A stretch of DNA of 64,000 nt from Paramecium tetraurelia (taxonomy: Eukaryota > Ciliophora > Oligohymenophorea > Peniculida > Parameciidae), in NCBI RefSeq assembly GCF_000165425.1, contig NW_001799641.1, forward strand, positions 315,027 through 379,026, in the 5' to 3' direction. Of the stretch, positions 60,457 through 64,000 are shown piece by piece. Under the pieces are notes generated by a model. The model was not told the origin of the DNA. It saw only the letters and a list, made by a program, of their open reading frames with translations, and searched no databases. Every line of letters starts with the position of its first letter. The first letter of the stretch is position 1. Position numbers and translations under genes: made by a program.

Positions 60457-63400
60457 ATGCAACTATACAGTCTAACTTTACAAAAAAGCACAGGAATACA
60501 AAAAGCCATATATGGAAATTTCTCAGGACCAAAAGCCTAAGAGATTGTTGTATCAAAAGTAAAGCACATTGAGCTTCTGAAGATAAATGATAGCAAGTAT
60601 AATGATGTTATATGATGTTTAGTGGTAAATTAGAGACAATAGCATCATAGGAAGTATTTGGAATAATACGTTCAATCCATTCATTCAGATTTCCTGGAGT
60701 AAATATTTTAATTAAATTGTAGAACAATAGAGATAATTTGGTTATTGGTAGTGATTCAGGTCGAGTAGTAGTGTTGGGTTTTGATGGGTAGAAAAACATG
60801 TTTGTAAAAGTGCATTAAGAAACATATGGGAAAACCGGATGCAGAAGGATAGTGCCTGGCTAATACCTGGCATGTGATCCAAAAGGAAGAGCCTTTATGA
60901 TTAGTGCAGTAGAGAAACATAAATTTGTATATATTTTAACTAGAGAAAATGAAAAAATAACTATTTCTTCCCCTTTAGAGGCACCAAAGTCACACACTAT
61001 TGTGTTTGATATTGTAGGGTTAGATGCTGGATATGATAATGCATAATTTGCAGCTATAGAATCTGATTATGGGGATTGGTAAGACAAGGACAGTGCAGTT
61101 TGCACAGGCATATAAACAAAATTCTTAACAATATATGAAATGGATTTTGGATTGAATACTGTAAGGAGATAAAGATCGGATCCTATTCATATTTCTTCTC
61201 ATTCTTTATTAATGGTTCCTAATGCACCTGATGGACCAGGAGGTGTTATAGTGTTATGTGAAGATTTCTTGCATTATAGAGGGCCAAAGAATTAAGAGAT
61301 GAAAGTGCCATATCCCAAGAATCAGGGAATGCCTGCTGATAGGGGAGCGATGATAAGTTCATTTGGATTTTATAAATAAAAAGTAATTATCATTAAATAT
61401 ATATCTTAGTCATCCTTTTTATATTTGTTATAATCAGAGTATGGTGATTTATTCGAATTATCATTACAATTCACTAAAGATGAGGTTCATTCAATAAGAA
61501 TGATTTACTTTGATACTATTCCAGTAGCTAACAGTTTGTGCTTGATGAGAAGCAAACATCTATTTGCAGCTTGTGAAAAGGGAAATCATTGTTTCTATAA
61601 ATACTAGAGAGAGGAGACAAGCACAAACATTATCTGCACTGATTCTAGCATGGCTTTGGAAGAATAAATATTTTTTAAGCCTTAAAAGCTTAAGCATTTG
61701 TCACTCTTATAGGAACTTAATAATTTTAGTTGTATTAGTGATTTAAAGGTGGCTGATTTAGCAAAGGAAGGCAATCCATAAATATATATTTGTTGTGCTG
61801 CTGGTAATAGATCAACTTTGAGAGTTCTAAGACATGGTTTAGAAATTACACAATTGGCTAATACTAATTTATAAGCTAAGCCATTAGGAATTTGGACTTT
61901 AAAAGAGAGGTATGAGGATCCAGTTCATAAATACATAGTGATTTCATACATCAATAAAACTTTAGTATTGAAGATTGGTGAGAAGGTGGAGCAAGTTCAT
62001 GATACAGGATTAGAAGGAACTAAATAAACAATTCATGTCGGAACTTTGATAGATGATTCATAAATTCAAATTTTGACAAATGGATATAGACACATTAGAA
62101 AGAACAAACCCCCCACTGATTATATCATAGATGGCAAAGTTATTAAAGGAGTTTCAAATGAGAAATAAGTAGCATTTGCTTTGGCAGGAGGAGATGTTTA
62201 CTATTTTGAATTGGATACTACAAGTGTCTCAGGAAATTTGATAGAGATTACAAAGGATCAAATGGATAATGAAATTAAAGCTTTAGAATTGGGCCCTATT
62301 GAAGAGGGGAGACAAAGGTGCAAATTTCTATGTGTGGCTTTGAGTGATTAAACAATCAGATTGTTGAGTTTAGAGCCTGAATCTTGTTTTGAAAGAGGAG
62401 CCATGTAAGCGTTGCCCAGTGAGGCTGAAAGCTTATGCATGATGGAAATGGCCTCTGAATAGGAAGGGTAATAAAGTTTTACAAAATAGTTATTTTTATT
62501 TATAGGTTTGAATAATGGTCTCTTAATGAGAACTTCAGTTGATTAATTGTCAGGAGGTTTGTCTGACACAAGAACAAGATATTTAGGAACGAAGCCTGTG
62601 AAATGTCTGAGGATTACAGCCAATTAATAACAGGCTATGTTGGCATTGTCGTCTAGATCATGGTTGTGTTATAATAACAGTGGTCGCATATTCATGTAGC
62701 CATTATCTTATGATTATTTGGATTATGCTTCGGCTTTTCTTGCTAAGGAATTTTAAGGTATTGTTGGTACTAATTAAAGTACTTTACGAATTATCATGCC
62801 AGAGAGATTTGGTGAAATATTTAATTAGTAGTCATTAGATTTGACATATTCTCCTAGGAAGATGATTTTTCATGAACCTAGCAAAGCAATATTCATAATT
62901 GAATCTGACAACCGATCCTACAACAATATTTAATAGAAGGTTTAGGAAGTCTATTAGACTGAAGAGTTACCAGAATAATGGAATCAAATTCAAGCTGAAC
63001 AATATAAGTGGGCATCTTTGATTCGAATAGTTGATGCTACTAAATTGGAAACTGTTAACGTTCATCAATTCTATGAGAATTAACACGCATGTTCAATCTG
63101 TTACATTTAATTTGCTGGCTATCCAGAGTAATACATATGTGTTGGCACAGTGAAGGATCTTGTGAATGAGCCATCTAGGAAATTCAGCCAAGGATTCATT
63201 CACACATTTGTTTATGATAATAAGACTTTGAAGTTGAAACATTCCACTCCCATTGATGAAATTCCATACGCATTAGCAGCTTGGAGAGGAAGATTGTTAG
63301 TCGGAGCTGGATGCAATCTAAGAGTCTATGAAATGGGAAATCAAAGAATTTTGAAGAAGGCAGAAATTAAAAACCTGAATTCTTTCATCACTTCAATTAT

Positions 63401-64000
63401 GGTCAAAGAAGATAGAATCTATGTGGCAGAAGTGGCTGATTCCATTCATCTCCTTAGATATAATATAAGAGATCAAACATTCATGGAATTGGCAGATGAT
63501 ATCCTACCAAGATATGTAACTGCTAGTACTGTACTAGATTATCACACTGTTATTGCAGGCGATAAATTTGAAAACATTTTTGTTAGCAGAGTACCATTAG
63601 ATATTGATGAAGAATAAGAAGAACATCCATATGAATACAAGATGAAGATGGATCAAGGTTGTATGAATGGAGCTCCATTCAAAATGGATTAAATTTGTAA
63701 TTTTTATGTAGGTGAAGTCATCACTAGTCTCTAAAAAATTGCTTTAGTGTCTACCAGTTCAGAAGTGGTTGTTTATGGAACATCCATGGGATCAATTGCT
63801 GCGCTTTATCCATTTGATAATAAAGAAGACATTGATTTCTTCCTCCATCTTGAAATGTATCTTAGAGTTGAACATCAACCACTTTCTGGAAGAGATCATA
63901 TGTAATTTAGATCTGCCTATGGGCCTTGTAAAGTAAATATTCTATATAACATTTTTATAGTCTATCATTGATGGAGATTTGTGTGATCAATTTGGAAATA
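60457..64000 (+). CDS. SF3B3: Splicing factor 3B subunit 3 (SF3b130/Rse1), 3' partial
   Basis: About 1,150 codons before the window ends, of the family's ~1,200. It opens MQLYSLTLQKSTGIQKAIYG. Family hallmarks: VFGIIRSIHSFR, VIGSDSGRVVVLGF, HQETYGKTGCRRIVPGQYLA, DPKGRAFMISA, LDAGYDNAQFAAIE and near the end LLVGAGCNLRVYEMG and VYGTSMGSIAALYPF. SF3B3 is the triple beta-propeller scaffold of the SF3b complex in U2 snRNP and helps recognise the branch site, of note in a genome whose introns are 20-30 nt. Introns of 26, 27 and about 38 nt fit, and a last one starts at 63931. The frame is intact throughout. Confidence 0.96.

Overview
This window is macronuclear-type DNA of a ciliate, almost certainly a Paramecium. 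In more than 40 genes TAA and TAG occur freely inside frames where glutamine is expected, and only TGA ends a frame. Introns are tiny, mostly 19-37 nt, and nearly all run GTA...TAG (a few start GTT, or end AAG or CAG). DNA is AT-rich, genes lie tens of bases apart on both strands, and two genes encode trichocyst matrix proteins, a Paramecium hallmark. I read every gene with the ciliate code (TAA/TAG = Gln) and spliced by eye. ORFs found with the standard code are mostly fragments or shadows.

Layout. 1-9.6 kb: the 3' part of a tandem-BTB protein, an unknown Q/S-rich protein, a 5.3 kb gene for a secreted, extremely acidic Q/E/D-rich protein, a small basic protein, a GFA/CENPV-type zinc protein, and two small unknown genes. 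10-16.3 kb: a row of coiled-coil or EF-hand genes, several with single-base frame breaks, and a GNAT acetyltransferase. 16.4-27.5 kb: an IRE/MAST/RIM15-type AGC kinase with a zinc finger, a VPS10/sortilin receptor, a large unknown protein, a Dpy-30-motif protein, small membrane and unknown proteins, and a possible XRCC4/PAXX-like protein. 27.5-36 kb: a decayed gene, a trichocyst matrix protein, a tryptophan-repeat protein that could be an Argonaute/Piwi ligand, a MORN-repeat protein and three unknown low-complexity proteins. 36-48 kb: a mitochondrial p32/MAM33 protein, an alpha/beta hydrolase, two large unknown genes, a cyclic-nucleotide-gated-type K+ channel, a second decayed gene, a serine carboxypeptidase and a small chromodomain protein. 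48-64 kb: a long coiled-coil protein, a CFAP20-domain protein, membrane proteins, a broken coiled-coil gene, a ciliate-type small protein, a second trichocyst matrix protein with a frame break, a protein kinase, and the first ~95% of splicing factor SF3B3.

How they fit together. Most are housekeeping genes with no operon logic. The exceptions are a secretory/trichocyst theme (two matrix proteins, a sortilin receptor, a carboxypeptidase), a ciliary theme (CFAP20-domain, Dpy-30-motif, MORN and K+-channel proteins) and a chromatin/small-RNA theme (chromodomain protein, W-repeat protein). A recurrent oddity is the one-base disruption of otherwise well-preserved frames, mostly in A-runs, which is most simply read as assembly error but is listed because it is testable. 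I saw no transposon, retroelement, virus-like element, CRISPR array, rRNA or tRNA.
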